DNA from: a bacterium
GTDB taxonomy: Bacteria > Planctomycetota > Planctomycetia > Kolteriales > Kolteriaceae
Length of the DNA stretch: 47,534 nt
Assembly: GCA_019748235.1 (NCBI GenBank)
Contig: JAIEPU010000019.1
Span: 1-47,534 of the forward strand
Direction of reading: 5' to 3'
The position numbers and the translations under genes were made by a program. Positions 27,341 to 36,568 of the stretch are shown here, piece by piece (the first letter of the stretch is position 1; every line of letters begins with the position of its first letter). Below the pieces are notes generated by a model, which was not told the origin of the DNA, ran no database searches, and saw nothing but the letters and a program-made list of their open reading frames with translations.

Positions 27341-29056
27341 ATGAGATATTTCCTTGATGGAATGTTCGGACCATTCGTCACCAAGGAGATGATCCAACTT
27401 TCCAGGCGACCACGAACGTATGTCGCTCGCATCCTCGTCGGCCTTGCCATTCTATTCGGCCTGATGCTGGTTTGGACGCCGTGGAAAGTCGGATTCTTCG
27501 CCGCAAAAGAATTGACGCTTCAGGAACTTGCCGATCTGAGTTTCATGTCGGTGACTATGGTCGGCAGCGTGCTTTTCGTCTCGATGTCGATCTTCCCGTA
27601 CGTCCATCTTCACGATGCATTTAGCCGAGAGAATGAATTGGGTACGCTGGAACTCTTGCAGATGACCGACCTGACGGACGGGCAAATCATCAAGGGTAAA
27701 TACTTAGGAGTAATTCTGACGGGGAGTCTCTCTCTTTTACTCTCCGCCCCGATCTTAATCGCGTGTCAACTCATGGGAGGGGTCGACACGATGTTGGTTC
27801 TACAAATCCTGTCCATTTCAGAACTCATCATGATCGCATCCGCGTCAGGGGCGATCTATGCATCGGTGTTTTATCTTCACAGCCGATTCGAACGAACGAT
27901 GATCTGGTTAATCTCGTTCTACGGCTTGGCATTGTTGATTCTGATCGGTGCCATAGCATTCAATACTCTTTTCTTCTTCATTTTTGGTAACCCTGAATTC
28001 TTTAATCCGTACTACGTTGCCGGCATTACTGCAGCAATTCTGCAATCGATCTTGTTCGTTCAAGGAGCGAAAGATTGTTTGCCCTTAGGCGAAAGCGATC
28101 ACTTGCGGAGGGCAAGTTCGGAGTGGTGTGCTCGGCGTCGCCGAAAAGAAACAAGGCTAATCGACATCGAAACGGTACCCTTGCTGAAGCTCACACTGTA
28201 CCATCCGTGGTCCGATGCGAATTTTCTGTGGATTTTCGCCGCGATGCTTGGGCTATTCCTATTCGATCCGACGAATCACCTAGAGGATCTTCCTCGAGTC
28301 ATCCTGAACATTGGGTGTCGTTGCTGGGTAATCCTGACACCCCTCCTCTGTATTCACACCTTCCAAAGAAGACGACCCGGCATCTGGGGTGATTTACTTC
28401 TCGCTCCCATGACGAACCGGACACTCCTCGCCAAGTATCTCTATTTCGGAATACCGGCGCTCATTTCACTTTGGATTCCGCCTCTTCTCTTCACGCTTTT
28501 CGCTTTGCCGTTTTCTTCGGCGACGTTGGGCGGGCAAACGCTGGTGTTTGCCAGTCTTGGCATCTGGGGAGCAACCACCTCGTGGCTCGCCGGGATTTGC
28601 AAAGGCAGTCATCGACTCGCGATCTGGGGGCCCGTCGCATTCTTATTCGTGGTGTTGATGGCTTACCCGATGCTCGCCACTCGTGCCGTGGCATTGAGCA
28701 ATTCGACAATATCAATGAGTCTTCTGATATTCTCGATCGGGCTCATCGTTTGCTTCACATGGGCAAATACGTTTCCGACCACTTTGACGGTAATTCTGCT
28801 GAGCGTAAGTTCCCTGCTATTCTTTACCTCGACGTTTAGTTGGGTCGTTCAGTCCAAGACCAATGTATTCCATTCGCTCAGCCCGTTCACCATCCAACCG
28901 AAATCGCATTCGATCGAATTCTGGGAATACTCGATCCTGGTGATGACACCGGTCGTCGCGGTTACTTTGACGTGTTGTCTCGTTATCTATTTCGTTGCAA
29001 GAAACCTTGATCGAATCACGGAACGAGTCGAACAACGAAATCATCATGTGAGATGA
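27341..29056 (+). CDS. ABC-2 type transporter permease-like membrane protein
   Basis: About 571 residues with roughly twelve hydrophobic segments. The N-terminus MFGPFVTKEMIQLSRRPRTY followed by VARILVGLAILFGLMLVW is characteristic of planctomycete ABC-2 permeases, as is the YLHSRFERTMIW region and the block DAFSRENELGTLELLQMTDL with GKYLG, typical of GldF/NatB-like proteins. The frame begins with GTG at 27329, ATG at 27341 and ATG at 27362; the true start is uncertain. No ATP-binding partner is adjacent, so the ATPase must be encoded elsewhere or the gene is an orphan. AT-rich codons are more frequent here than in neighbouring genes. Substrate unknown. Confidence 0.75.
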   Translation: MRYFLDGMFGPFVTKEMIQLSRRPRTYVARILVGLAILFGLMLVWTPWKVGFFAAKELTLQELADLSFMSVTMVGSVLFVSMSIFPYVHLHDAFSRENELGTLELLQMTDLTDGQIIKGKYLGVILTGSLSLLLSAPILIACQLMGGVDTMLVLQILSISELIMIASASGAIYASVFYLHSRFERTMIWLISFYGLALLILIGAIAFNTLFFFIFGNPEFFNPYYVAGITAAILQSILFVQGAKDCLPLGESDHLRRASSEWCARRRRKETRLIDIETVPLLKLTLYHPWSDANFLWIFAAMLGLFLFDPTNHLEDLPRVILNIGCRCWVILTPLLCIHTFQRRRPGIWGDLLLAPMTNRTLLAKYLYFGIPALISLWIPPLLFTLFALPFSSATLGGQTLVFASLGIWGATTSWLAGICKGSHRLAIWGPVAFLFVVLMAYPMLATRAVALSNSTISMSLLIFSIGLIVCFTWANTFPTTLTVILLSVSSLLFFTSTFSWVVQSKTNVFHSLSPFTIQPKSHSIEFWEYSILVMTPVVAVTLTCCLVIYFVARNLDRITERVEQRNHHVR

Positions 29057-29092
29057 AGTCGATTCATTCACTTCATGGAACGATGCGAACTC

Positions 29093-29677
29093 TTATCTCA
29101 CCTGATGCAAGATATCCGCCAAGATGGGAAGCCAGATCCATGCGCCCATTCGCTTCACTTCGAGCCAAAGGGCTCGCATCTTCACCGTGACATGGCCTGA
29201 GGTGCGGAATAGCCAGGGATTAATGAACAACCTAGGGACGGTGTTGCAGTATTGCTCGTACGGCTTGCCGAGTTGCTTCCGGAGGTGAACTTCCTCCGAC
29301 GGAATCGTGGCGAAGTAGTAGAAGAGGAAAATCCCGACCGCGCCGACCGCGAAGATCACGCTTTCCAGGAAGAAGGCCGCGGAGAGGAGAATGAGAAATG
29401 TGCCGAGATAGAGCGGATTGCGGCACATCGAGTATGGCCCTTCAGAGACGACGATGTCGTTCTTTCGGCCGCCGAGATACATGGTCGCCCAGAGACGAAG
29501 CCCACCCCCCGCCAGGAGCAGCGACCAAGCAATGGCGGTCGTGAGAAAGCTGATCGGCGTGCGCGGCGCGTGCTCCATGAAAAAGAGCAACGCAACGGCC
29601 CAAAGTCCGCAAGCTACTGAAACCACCGCGCCAATGTTTCCACGATGACGGAATCCAACGGCTTTAATCTCGGGCAT
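29093..29677 (-). CDS. Isoprenylcysteine carboxyl methyltransferase-like membrane protein
   Basis: 194 residues with about four to five membrane helices. The ICMT/PEMT signature appears as GPYSMCRNPLYLGTFLILLS (the R-[HN]-P-x-Y-x-G methyl-donor motif) and EEVHLRKQLGKPYEQYCNTV near the C-terminus (the E..L...FG..Y..Y pattern). Members are SAM-dependent methyltransferases of the inner membrane. Bacterial substrates are mostly unknown, and lipids are likely. It lies about 250 nt downstream of ahcY, the enzyme that removes the SAH by-product, but a strong terminator separates them, so direct co-transcription is doubtful. Confidence 0.85.
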   Translation of the reverse strand: MPEIKAVGFRHRGNIGAVVSVACGLWAVALLFFMEHAPRTPISFLTTAIAWSLLLAGGGLRLWATMYLGGRKNDIVVSEGPYSMCRNPLYLGTFLILLSAAFFLESVIFAVGAVGIFLFYYFATIPSEEVHLRKQLGKPYEQYCNTVPRLFINPWLFRTSGHVTVKMRALWLEVKRMGAWIWLPILADILHQVR

Positions 29678-29845
29678 GGGAAATGCAAATCCTTATCGCG
29701 AACGAATCTCATTCCTGTCAAACGGGCCGATAGTCGCTCGGCGATTTCGTGGCAAGAGATAAATTCGGCAAGCGAGAGGACTTTGGAATCGTGCGTGTTG
29801 GTTTTCACTAAGCTCGGGCAAACATGACAATGAAAGAGCGGCAAA

Positions 29846-29873
29846 GAAAAAGGGCGAGGATTGCTCCCCGCCC
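29846..29873 (-). terminator. Rho-independent terminator of ahcY
   Basis: On the minus strand the stem GGGCGGGGA/TCCTCGCCC (9 bp with one G-U pair) encloses a GCAA tetraloop and is followed directly by TTTTTC. It lies about 50 nt after the ahcY stop codon. This is the best intrinsic terminator in the window. Confidence 0.88.
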
Positions 29874-29926
29874 ATCTTCGTTTCTACCCATGTCATCTGT
29901 CGTTGAGTTCAATCGACCGGCAACGA

Positions 29927-31243
29927 TTAATAACGGTAGTGCTCGGGCTTGTAAGGTCCTTCGACCGAGATGCCGAGATACTCCGCCTGAGCGGGGCTCA
30001 GCTTGTCCAGCTTCGCACCAACGTGCTCGAGGTGAAGGCGGGCAACCTCTTCATCGAGGAGTTTGGGCAGCGTGTAAACTTGGTTGTCGTACTTCTTGTA
30101 ATTCGCCCAGAGTTCGAGTTGAGCGAGAACTTGGTTACAGAAGCTTGTCGACATGACGTACGAGGGGTGTCCCGTCGCACAGCCAAGGTTGACGAGCCGA
30201 CCTTCGGCGAGGAGAAGTACCGCCTTGCCGTTCGGGAAAATGTAGCGATCGACTTGCGGCTTGATCGTGACCTTCTGAATTCCCTTCACGGCCGCGAGGG
30301 CAGCCACGTCAATCTCAACGTCGAAGTGCCCGATGTTGCAGATGATCGCGTCATGTCGCATCTTCTCGATGTGCTTGAGCGTGACGACGTCACGGCAGCC
30401 GGTGGTGGTGACCACGATGTGAGCTTCGGCACAAGCCTCATCCATCGGCTTGACCTCGAACCCTTCCATCGCAGCTTGAAGAGCGTTGATCGGATCGATT
30501 TCGGTGACGATGACACGAGCACCAAAGCCGCGCATCGACTGAGCCGAACCCTTCCCCACGTCGCCATAGCCCGCGACGACGACCGTCTTGCCGGCGATCA
30601 TCACGTCGGTCGCACGCTTGATACCGTCCGCAAGCGACTCACGGCAACCATAAAGATTGTCGAACTTGCTCTTCGTGCAGGAATCGTTGACGTTGATCGC
30701 GGGAACCTTGAGCTCACCCTTCTTCGCCATGTGGTAGAGGCGGTGAACGCCGGTGGTGGTCTCTTCGGAGAGTCCACGAATCCCTTCGAGCAACTCGGGA
30801 TACTTCTCGTGAACCATCGCGGTGAGGTCGCCACCGTCGTCGAGAATCATGTTGAGCGGCTGACCATCGGGGAAGAAGATTGTCTGCTCGATGCACCAGA
30901 GGAATTCTTCCTCGGTTTCTTCTTTCCACGCATAGACGGGAATCCCCTTCGCGGCGATCGCGGCGGCGGCGTGATCCTGCGTCGAGAAAATGTTGCAGCT
31001 GCTCCAGGTCACTTCAGCCCCGAGATCAATCAAGGTCTCGATGAGGACTGCCGTCTGGATCGTCATGTGAAGGCAGCCGGCGATACGGGCTCCCTTCAAT
31101 GGCTGCTGCTTCGCGTACTTGCGGCGAAGAGCCATCAAGCCGGGCATTTCGTGTTCGGCCAGTTGGATTTCTTTCCGGCCCCATTCTGCCAGCGAAAGGT
31201 CTTTTACCTTGAACTTCGGCTTGGTGGTCGTTGCGGTCGCCAA
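29927..31243 (-). CDS. ahcY: Adenosylhomocysteinase (S-adenosyl-L-homocysteine hydrolase)
   Basis: 438 residues, the short bacterial form. It splits SAH into adenosine and homocysteine using tightly bound NAD+, closing the activated methyl cycle. Visible blocks are [20 protein letters not shown] (substrate site), [29 protein letters not shown], the NAD-binding [10 protein letters not shown], and the C-terminal [20 protein letters not shown] with KPEHYRY, whose lysine and tyrosine contact NAD of the neighbouring subunit. In the catalytic segment [11 protein letters not shown] a Cys stands where most homologues have Val. The start is a TTG codon at 31241-31243 preceded by AGGAGA; no upstream in-frame ATG competes. 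A long structured leader precedes it and a strong terminator follows. Confidence 0.95.
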   Translation of the reverse strand: MATATTTKPKFKVKDLSLAEWGRKEIQLAEHEMPGLMALRRKYAKQQPLKGARIAGCLHMTIQTAVLIETLIDLGAEVTWSSCNIFSTQDHAAAAIAAKGIPVYAWKEETEEEFLWCIEQTIFFPDGQPLNMILDDGGDLTAMVHEKYPELLEGIRGLSEETTTGVHRLYHMAKKGELKVPAINVNDSCTKSKFDNLYGCRESLADGIKRATDVMIAGKTVVVAGYGDVGKGSAQSMRGFGARVIVTEIDPINALQAAMEGFEVKPMDEACAEAHIVVTTTGCRDVVTLKHIEKMRHDAIICNIGHFDVEIDVAALAAVKGIQKVTIKPQVDRYIFPNGKAVLLLAEGRLVNLGCATGHPSYVMSTSFCNQVLAQLELWANYKKYDNQVYTLPKLLDEEVARLHLEHVGAKLDKLSPAQAEYLGISVEGPYKPEHYRY

Positions 31244-31289
31244 TGGAGTATCTCCTGTCTTGAAACTGGACTTGGGGGAGCATCGATGC

Positions 31290-31363
31290 GGATAAGGGAG
31301 TGCAAACTGACTTCACGTCGAGCAAAATTCTTTGCCGTCCGTGGCAAATTGATGCACTTATCC
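31290..31363 (-). promoter_or_regulatory. Structured leader element upstream of ahcY
   Basis: In the ahcY leader (minus-strand RNA) GGATAAG (31357-31363) pairs with CTTATCC (31290-31296), and the adjacent TGCA (31353-31356) pairs with TGCA (31301-31304) across a 4-nt bulge. Inside lies a perfect hairpin TTTGCC/GGCAAA (6 bp, 6-nt loop, 31331-31348). This does not fit the SAH, SAM-I or SAM-II consensus that I know. It may be a cis-regulatory RNA, but two short stems can also occur by chance. Confidence 0.35.
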
Positions 31364-31406
31364 GACTTTCGCTTGCGTCGAATCAGAAGACCTTCGTAGG
31401 CTTCCG

Positions 31407-31461
31407 AAAAACCGGCCAGCCGAGAATTTCATGCCCCCCGTGACCGGTTTGATTGAGTATA
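31407..31461 (-). promoter_or_regulatory. Candidate ahcY promoter and attenuator-like hairpin
   Basis: A -10-like TATACT lies at 31456-31461 (minus strand) with no good -35. Just downstream AAACCGG (31444-31450) can pair with CCGGTTT (31409-31415), and the second arm runs into five T residues (31407-31411), giving an attenuator-like shape with a 28-nt loop. If this promoter is used, the ahcY leader is about 200 nt. Confidence 0.3.
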
Positions 31462-31684
31462 TGAAAGGTGACCCGGCTTTGCCCGGTTTTCCCTTGTGAC
31501 GCTAAGGAGAGGGTCAAGGCGGCACGGTTCGACTAACTGGAAAAATAGGCCGGTCTCCTTGGAATTCATTCCTGGCGGCAAGTGGCCAGTGAAACGGAGT
31601 GATACATCCGATTTGGCCGTCTTCCCGAACCGATTGATGGGAGACGAATCGATTAACCCCGAAGGAGCGATTCACTCCCATCCC

Positions 31685-33178
31685 ATGAATATCGTGATGG
31701 TCGCTTCCGAAGCTGTTCCCTACGCGAAGACAGGCGGGCTAGCCGATGTGGTCGGGTCACTCGCTCCGATCCTCGCAAAGCGGGGGCACGCCGTCACGCT
31801 CATCCTTCCGCTTTACCGCTCCGTGCGGACGAAGCTTCGTAATGTCCGCGTTGTGGATTCACTCCGCGTCCCCGTCAACAATGAGCCGGTCTCCTGCACG
31901 GTCATCGAAGATCCTGCCGCCGCTCCGGTGCGAGTGCTCCTTTTGGACCAACCGAATCTCTTTGACCGCGAAGGAATGTACGTCGATCGATTCGGAAAAG
32001 ACTATTCCGATAACAGCAAGCGATTCAGTTTCTTCTGCCGAGCGGCCCTCGAGATTGTGCAGCGGCAAAACATTCCGGTGGATGCCTTCCATCTTCACGA
32101 TTGGCAAGCGGGACTTATTCCTGTTTACGTCAGAACTCTCTATCGTCAGCACCCAATCATTGGTCAGGCGGGAACGATATTCACGATTCACAATCTCGCC
32201 TTTCAAGGGCGGTTTGCCGCCGACGAATGGAACGTGACCGGACTCGACACTTCTCTTTTTTCGATGGAGGGGCTCGAATTCTGGGGTGACTGGTCGATGA
32301 TCAAGGGGGGACTTCTCTGGGCCGATCAGATCACGACCGTAAGCCCGACGTACGCGAAAGAAATCTTGGAACCGGAGGACGGCTACGGACTGGAAGGAGT
32401 CATTAAACAGCGCGCTCATCGGCTCGTGGGCATCACTAACGGCATCGACGTTGATACTTGGAACCCTGCGACCGACGCGCATCTCGCACGGAATTACGAC
32501 GTCAATTCCTGGCGGGATGGGAAGTCCGCTTGTAAAAGCGCTTTTCAAAGTTCGCACGGATTGTCACCGAATCGCGACGTTCCTCTGATGGGGATGGTGG
32601 GGCGCATGACCTACCAGAAGGGAACCGATCTTCTCGTGCAGATCGCGAAGAATCTCCTCAATATGCCGATCCAACTTGCGATCTTGGGAGCGGGTGACGG
32701 TCCTCTTGAAAATGTGGCCCGCCAGTTCGGCAAGCTTTACCCCGACCGAATCGCCGCGCATGTCGGCTTTGACGAATCACTCGCGCATCAGATATACGCG
32801 GCTTCGGACTGGTTTTTCATGCCGAGCCGTTTCGAGCCCTGCGGATTGAGCCAGCTTTACGCGCTTCGTTACGGCGCGGTGCCAATCGTTCATGCGGTCG
32901 GAGGGCTTATCGACACCGTGCAAGATGCCACGCCGACAAATTTAGAAAACGGAACGGCGACTGGTTTCCATTTCTCCGACGTTGACGCACAGTCATCGCT
33001 TGCCGCGATCGCGCGCGGTCGCGATGCTTTTCAAAATCCCGGCGTCTGGTCCAGGATCGTCGGCGCGGGGATGAAAAAGGATTGGTCCTGGTCCAGAAGC
33101 GCGGCATCGTACGAGGAAGTCTTCCAACGCGCGAAGGAACTGGCGCGGGAACGCCCAACCCATGGACGAGGCGACTGA
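31685..33178 (+). CDS. glgA: Glycogen synthase (GT5)
   Basis: About 497 residues from MNIVMVASEAVPYAKTGGLA at 31685; the KTGGLADV loop binds the ADP-glucose phosphates. The frame is open 63 codons further upstream but without similarity. Other blocks: FHLHDWQAGLIPVYVRTL, TIHNLAFQGRF, the second-domain start PLMGMVGRMTYQKGTDLL, and MPSRFEPCGLSQLYALRYGA with the E-x7-E type motif. The enzyme elongates alpha-1,4-glucan. The only good Shine-Dalgarno (AAGGAG) is 17 nt from the ATG, which is long. It overlaps galT by 3 nt (TGATG-type junction), so the two are translationally coupled. Confidence 0.92.
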   Translation: MNIVMVASEAVPYAKTGGLADVVGSLAPILAKRGHAVTLILPLYRSVRTKLRNVRVVDSLRVPVNNEPVSCTVIEDPAAAPVRVLLLDQPNLFDREGMYVDRFGKDYSDNSKRFSFFCRAALEIVQRQNIPVDAFHLHDWQAGLIPVYVRTLYRQHPIIGQAGTIFTIHNLAFQGRFAADEWNVTGLDTSLFSMEGLEFWGDWSMIKGGLLWADQITTVSPTYAKEILEPEDGYGLEGVIKQRAHRLVGITNGIDVDTWNPATDAHLARNYDVNSWRDGKSACKSAFQSSHGLSPNRDVPLMGMVGRMTYQKGTDLLVQIAKNLLNMPIQLAILGAGDGPLENVARQFGKLYPDRIAAHVGFDESLAHQIYAASDWFFMPSRFEPCGLSQLYALRYGAVPIVHAVGGLIDTVQDATPTNLENGTATGFHFSDVDAQSSLAAIARGRDAFQNPGVWSRIVGAGMKKDWSWSRSAASYEEVFQRAKELARERPTHGRGD

Positions 33179-34173
33179 TGCCGCTTCTCATTGACCCACC
33201 GCCGGCGGATGAACCTCGCTACGAACGAAGCTCGGACGGAACCTGGGTAATCGTCTCTTCGGCTCGATTGGCGCGTCCCCTTCCTGATCGGTTGTCATCA
33301 CTGTCTGGTCCGACCATCTGTCCCTTTTGCGAGGGAAATGAATCGACGACGCCTAGGGAAGTATTCGCACTTCGCAACGGCACGACCGCCGACACTCCTG
33401 GATGGCGAGTCCGCGTCGTCCCCAACCTCTATCCCGGCGTCGTCACGACGGTGAATGGAACCGAGCGGGACAATGAAAACTCATGCGGCGGTTACGGCAG
33501 GCACGAAGTGATCATTGAACGGCCGGACCATGATGCAGATATTCTCGACCTTCCCTCACCACATTTCGGCAATGTGATCGAAGTTTACCAGGAGAGGATG
33601 AAAGCGCTCGCAGACGATCAACGCATTGAATGCGGAGTCCTGTTCAAGAACTCGGGACGATTCGCAGGCGCGAGCCAGGAACATGTTCATTCGCAACTCA
33701 TGGGACTGGCCATACTCCCTGAGCATGTGAAGAAAATACTTTCTCACGAAAGTCATGTACCCGCACTGCTGAAGGGTCATCCCACCGTTGTCGTGAACAG
33801 TGATCATTTCATTGCTTATTGTCCGGAGCCTAGTTTCTTTCCGTTCGAAGTCTGGATCGCTCCGAAAGATCGTGAGCCGGATTTCCGAAACGCCCCCCCG
33901 GCACAATTTGTTGAACTAGGTAAAGTGATGCGGAATATCCTTCGGACACTCTCCCGAATGATCACTCCTCTCGCGTACAACACTTTTCTTCACACCGCCG
34001 CTTTCGATGGAAAGAAACGTCCATTCGATCGCTGGCATTTGAAGATCACGCCGCGGATGGAGACGCTGGCGGGCTGTGAACTAGGAGCGGGGATTTACAT
34101 GAATCCGATCCGTCCTAGTTGGGCCGCGGAACAGTATCGAAAGATTTTGCCCCAAGTTGCCGACGAAGAGTAG
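33178..34173 (+). CDS. galT: Galactose-1-phosphate uridylyltransferase family (GalT-like) protein
   Basis: About 331 residues from the ATG at 33178-33180, which shares bases with the glgA stop. The HIT-superfamily signature is GASQEHVHSQLMG, where H-x-H-x-Q supplies the nucleophilic histidine that forms the uridylyl-enzyme. CPFCEGNE provides two zinc ligands. The C-terminal RWHLKITPRMETLAGCELGA and GAGIYMNPIRP blocks are shared with both GalT and the GalT-like ADP-glucose phosphorylases. Coupling to glycogen synthase and a GH57 enzyme makes a role in ADP-glucose or glucose-1-phosphate metabolism as likely as the Leloir pathway. No galK, galE or galM is in the window. Confidence 0.85.
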   Translation: MPLLIDPPPADEPRYERSSDGTWVIVSSARLARPLPDRLSSLSGPTICPFCEGNESTTPREVFALRNGTTADTPGWRVRVVPNLYPGVVTTVNGTERDNENSCGGYGRHEVIIERPDHDADILDLPSPHFGNVIEVYQERMKALADDQRIECGVLFKNSGRFAGASQEHVHSQLMGLAILPEHVKKILSHESHVPALLKGHPTVVVNSDHFIAYCPEPSFFPFEVWIAPKDREPDFRNAPPAQFVELGKVMRNILRTLSRMITPLAYNTFLHTAAFDGKKRPFDRWHLKITPRMETLAGCELGAGIYMNPIRPSWAAEQYRKILPQVADEE

Positions 34174-34285
34174 AATTCCAGGCCCATTCACAAAGAATGA
34201 ATGGGTCTCGTGCATCACGAGGTCGCCGAACTCTAGATGCCAACAGCCGTTCAAGCCACGGAATGGCGGGAAGGATTCTGAAACG

Positions 34286-36481
34286 ATGGGACGGATTCGG
34301 TTCGCCCTGGCCCTCCACAATCATCAACCGGTCGGTAACTTCGACGGAGTGATCGAAGCCGCTTATCACGATAGCTATCGCCCGTTCCTCGACGTCATTG
34401 AGAATTACCCAGAAATACCTTTCTGCCTCCACACGAGCGGTTGCTTAATGGAATGGCTTGCCGACCGAAAGCCTGAGTACATCGATCGGCTGCGACGACT
34501 CGTCGAACGAGGACAGGTTGAGATTCTGGGGGGTGGATTCTATGAGCCGATCCTCCCCATGATTCCCCCGCGTGACCGACGTGGACAGATTCGCGGCTAT
34601 TCTGAATATTTGAGTGACTTGCTCGGCGCGAACATTCGTGGCATGTGGGTTCCTGAACGGGTTTGGGAGCAGTCGCTGGTCCCGGATATCACACAGTCGG
34701 GTATCGAATACAGCATTCTCGACGATTTTCATTTTCGCAAAGCCGGACTGTCGCCCGAGAAACTCCACGGCTATTACACGACGGAAGACCAGGGAGAGGT
34801 CCTCCGGCTGTTTCCCGGCAGTGAGCCGATGCGATATCTGATTCCATTCCGCGAGGTGCATGAGTTTCTTGGCTATTTGGGACATGTGCATCACCATCAT
34901 CCCGACGCGATCGTCGTCTTCGCGGACGATGGGGAGAAGTTCGGCACCTGGCCAGACACGAAGTCGCACGTTTACGAAAGAGGTTGGATCTACAGATTTC
35001 TGGACGCGTTGCGTGACAATCGCCATTGGATCGAAACCTGCACGCTCAGCCAAACGATCGACGCGGTTCCTCCTGTCGGCTCCATTTATTTGCCGGATGC
35101 AAGCTACCGAGAGATGACGGAATGGGCCCTTCCCCCCGAGCGGCTCGTCGAATACGAGCGGCATTGGCACGACCTCGATCACCATGAACAAGGGGTGAGC
35201 ATTAAGGAGTTTTTCAAGGGAGGTAACTGGCGAAACTTCAAGACGAAGTATCCCGAAACGCGTGAGATGTACGGTCGCATGATGGAAATCAGCAGCCGAA
35301 TCGAATCATTGATTCGGGAGGACCGCCCCGCGTTCGGCGACTATCGCGTCCAGCAGGCGCAGCAGGAACTCTATCGCGGCCAATGCAATTGCAGTTATTG
35401 GCACGGCGCGTTCGGCGGACTTTATTTGCCGCACCTGCGCGGAGCCATTTTTGGACATCTTATCAAGGCAGACAACCTTCTCGATCAATACGAGCGAGGA
35501 GATGAAGCGCGTTATGCGCAGGTGGAGGTCCGTGACTTCGACTTTGATGCCCGACCGGAGGTTAAGCTGTCGAGCGACAAGCTCGCTTGCTATTTCGCGC
35601 CGCATCGAGGGGGACATCTCGAGGAATTCGACGTTCGCACGGTCGCGATCAATCTCGGATCATCATTGGCTCGGCGGCCCGAGGCGTATCATCACAAGAT
35701 CAGAAACGCGCAGCAACATCACAACGAAAGTGAAGCGAAAAGCATTCACGATCGAGTCGTCTTCAAACAGGAAGGGCTCGATCAGCATCTGAACTATGAT
35801 CTCTATCCACGAAAAACGTTGGTCGATCGTTTCCTTCCGCTCGGCACCACGCTCGAACAGTGCGAGAATCTGTCTGCACAAGAACTCGGTGACTTCATTC
35901 ATGGCAAGTATGATTACCGCACGAGAGAAGATGGGGGCAAAGCGGTCGTCGAATTGACCCGTCAAGGCCATATCGAGGGGCATCCGCTTCGAATCTCAAA
36001 GTCCGCCTCTATTACGGCGGAGGATGAGACCGTTCAGATCCACTATGAACTCTCTGATCTGTCGATCGATCGCCCCCTTTTGTTTGCAATTGAATGGAAT
36101 ATCGCGGCCCTTGCGACGGGTGCCGACGATCGTTACTTCGTGAATACCGAGGGTGAAAGGCTCGCACGACTCGGTGACACGTTAGATATTTCAAGCGTCG
36201 AGTGGATTGGGCTGGTGGACGAATGGATCGGCATCGAAGTCGGACTCGGCGCTTCGCAACCCACCGGCATGTGGATCTACCCCGTCCGAACCGTAAGCCA
36301 GTCAGAAGCTGGCTTCGAACTCGTCCATCAAAGCATCTGTCTCGTCACGCATTGGGAAATCCCTGCGGGAACTGCTTCCTGGTCGGTCGACCTTTCCTTG
36401 ACGGCAGACTGCGCTAGGCATCGGTCGCGACTTCAAATGCCAGAGAATCAGGTGGAATTGTCGTCCATCCATCATGGATAG
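34286..36481 (+). CDS. Glycoside hydrolase family 57 (4-alpha-glucanotransferase/amylase-type) with DUF1925 and DUF1926 regions
   Basis: About 731 residues from MGRIRFALALHNHQPVGNFD (ATG at 34286; AAGGA 10 nt upstream). LHNHQPVGN is GH57 conserved region 1. GMWVPERVWEQSL contains the Glu nucleophile and VVFADDGEKFG the Asp acid/base of the 4-alpha-glucanotransferase branch, as in Thermococcus litoralis. The long C-terminal part, including DRFLPLGTTLEQCENLSAQE and LLFAIEWNIAALATGADDRY, matches the DUF1925/DUF1926 beta-rich domains of that branch. There is no signal peptide, so it acts in the cytoplasm on maltodextrin or glycogen. It follows galT by 112 nt and completes a glycogen unit with glgA. 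Confidence 0.88.
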   Translation: MGRIRFALALHNHQPVGNFDGVIEAAYHDSYRPFLDVIENYPEIPFCLHTSGCLMEWLADRKPEYIDRLRRLVERGQVEILGGGFYEPILPMIPPRDRRGQIRGYSEYLSDLLGANIRGMWVPERVWEQSLVPDITQSGIEYSILDDFHFRKAGLSPEKLHGYYTTEDQGEVLRLFPGSEPMRYLIPFREVHEFLGYLGHVHHHHPDAIVVFADDGEKFGTWPDTKSHVYERGWIYRFLDALRDNRHWIETCTLSQTIDAVPPVGSIYLPDASYREMTEWALPPERLVEYERHWHDLDHHEQGVSIKEFFKGGNWRNFKTKYPETREMYGRMMEISSRIESLIREDRPAFGDYRVQQAQQELYRGQCNCSYWHGAFGGLYLPHLRGAIFGHLIKADNLLDQYERGDEARYAQVEVRDFDFDARPEVKLSSDKLACYFAPHRGGHLEEFDVRTVAINLGSSLARRPEAYHHKIRNAQQHHNESEAKSIHDRVVFKQEGLDQHLNYDLYPRKTLVDRFLPLGTTLEQCENLSAQELGDFIHGKYDYRTREDGGKAVVELTRQGHIEGHPLRISKSASITAEDETVQIHYELSDLSIDRPLLFAIEWNIAALATGADDRYFVNTEGERLARLGDTLDISSVEWIGLVDEWIGIEVGLGASQPTGMWIYPVRTVSQSEAGFELVHQSICLVTHWEIPAGTASWSVDLSLTADCARHRSRLQMPENQVELSSIHHG

Positions 36482-36568
36482 GCGTTCGTTTCGATAACCC
36501 CGTTCCCTGATTCGCTCCACGCCTCATGAGACTCATACAACATTCCTTGTTGAGTAATACCTGAGGAA

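Noticed and set aside
29861..31399. A 512-codon open frame on the plus strand opposite ahcY
   Set aside because: It lies entirely antisense to the clearly conserved ahcY and its leader, has no family similarity and reflects codon bias in the complementary strand. The same holds for shorter antisense frames such as 2154-2798 and 8186-8737.
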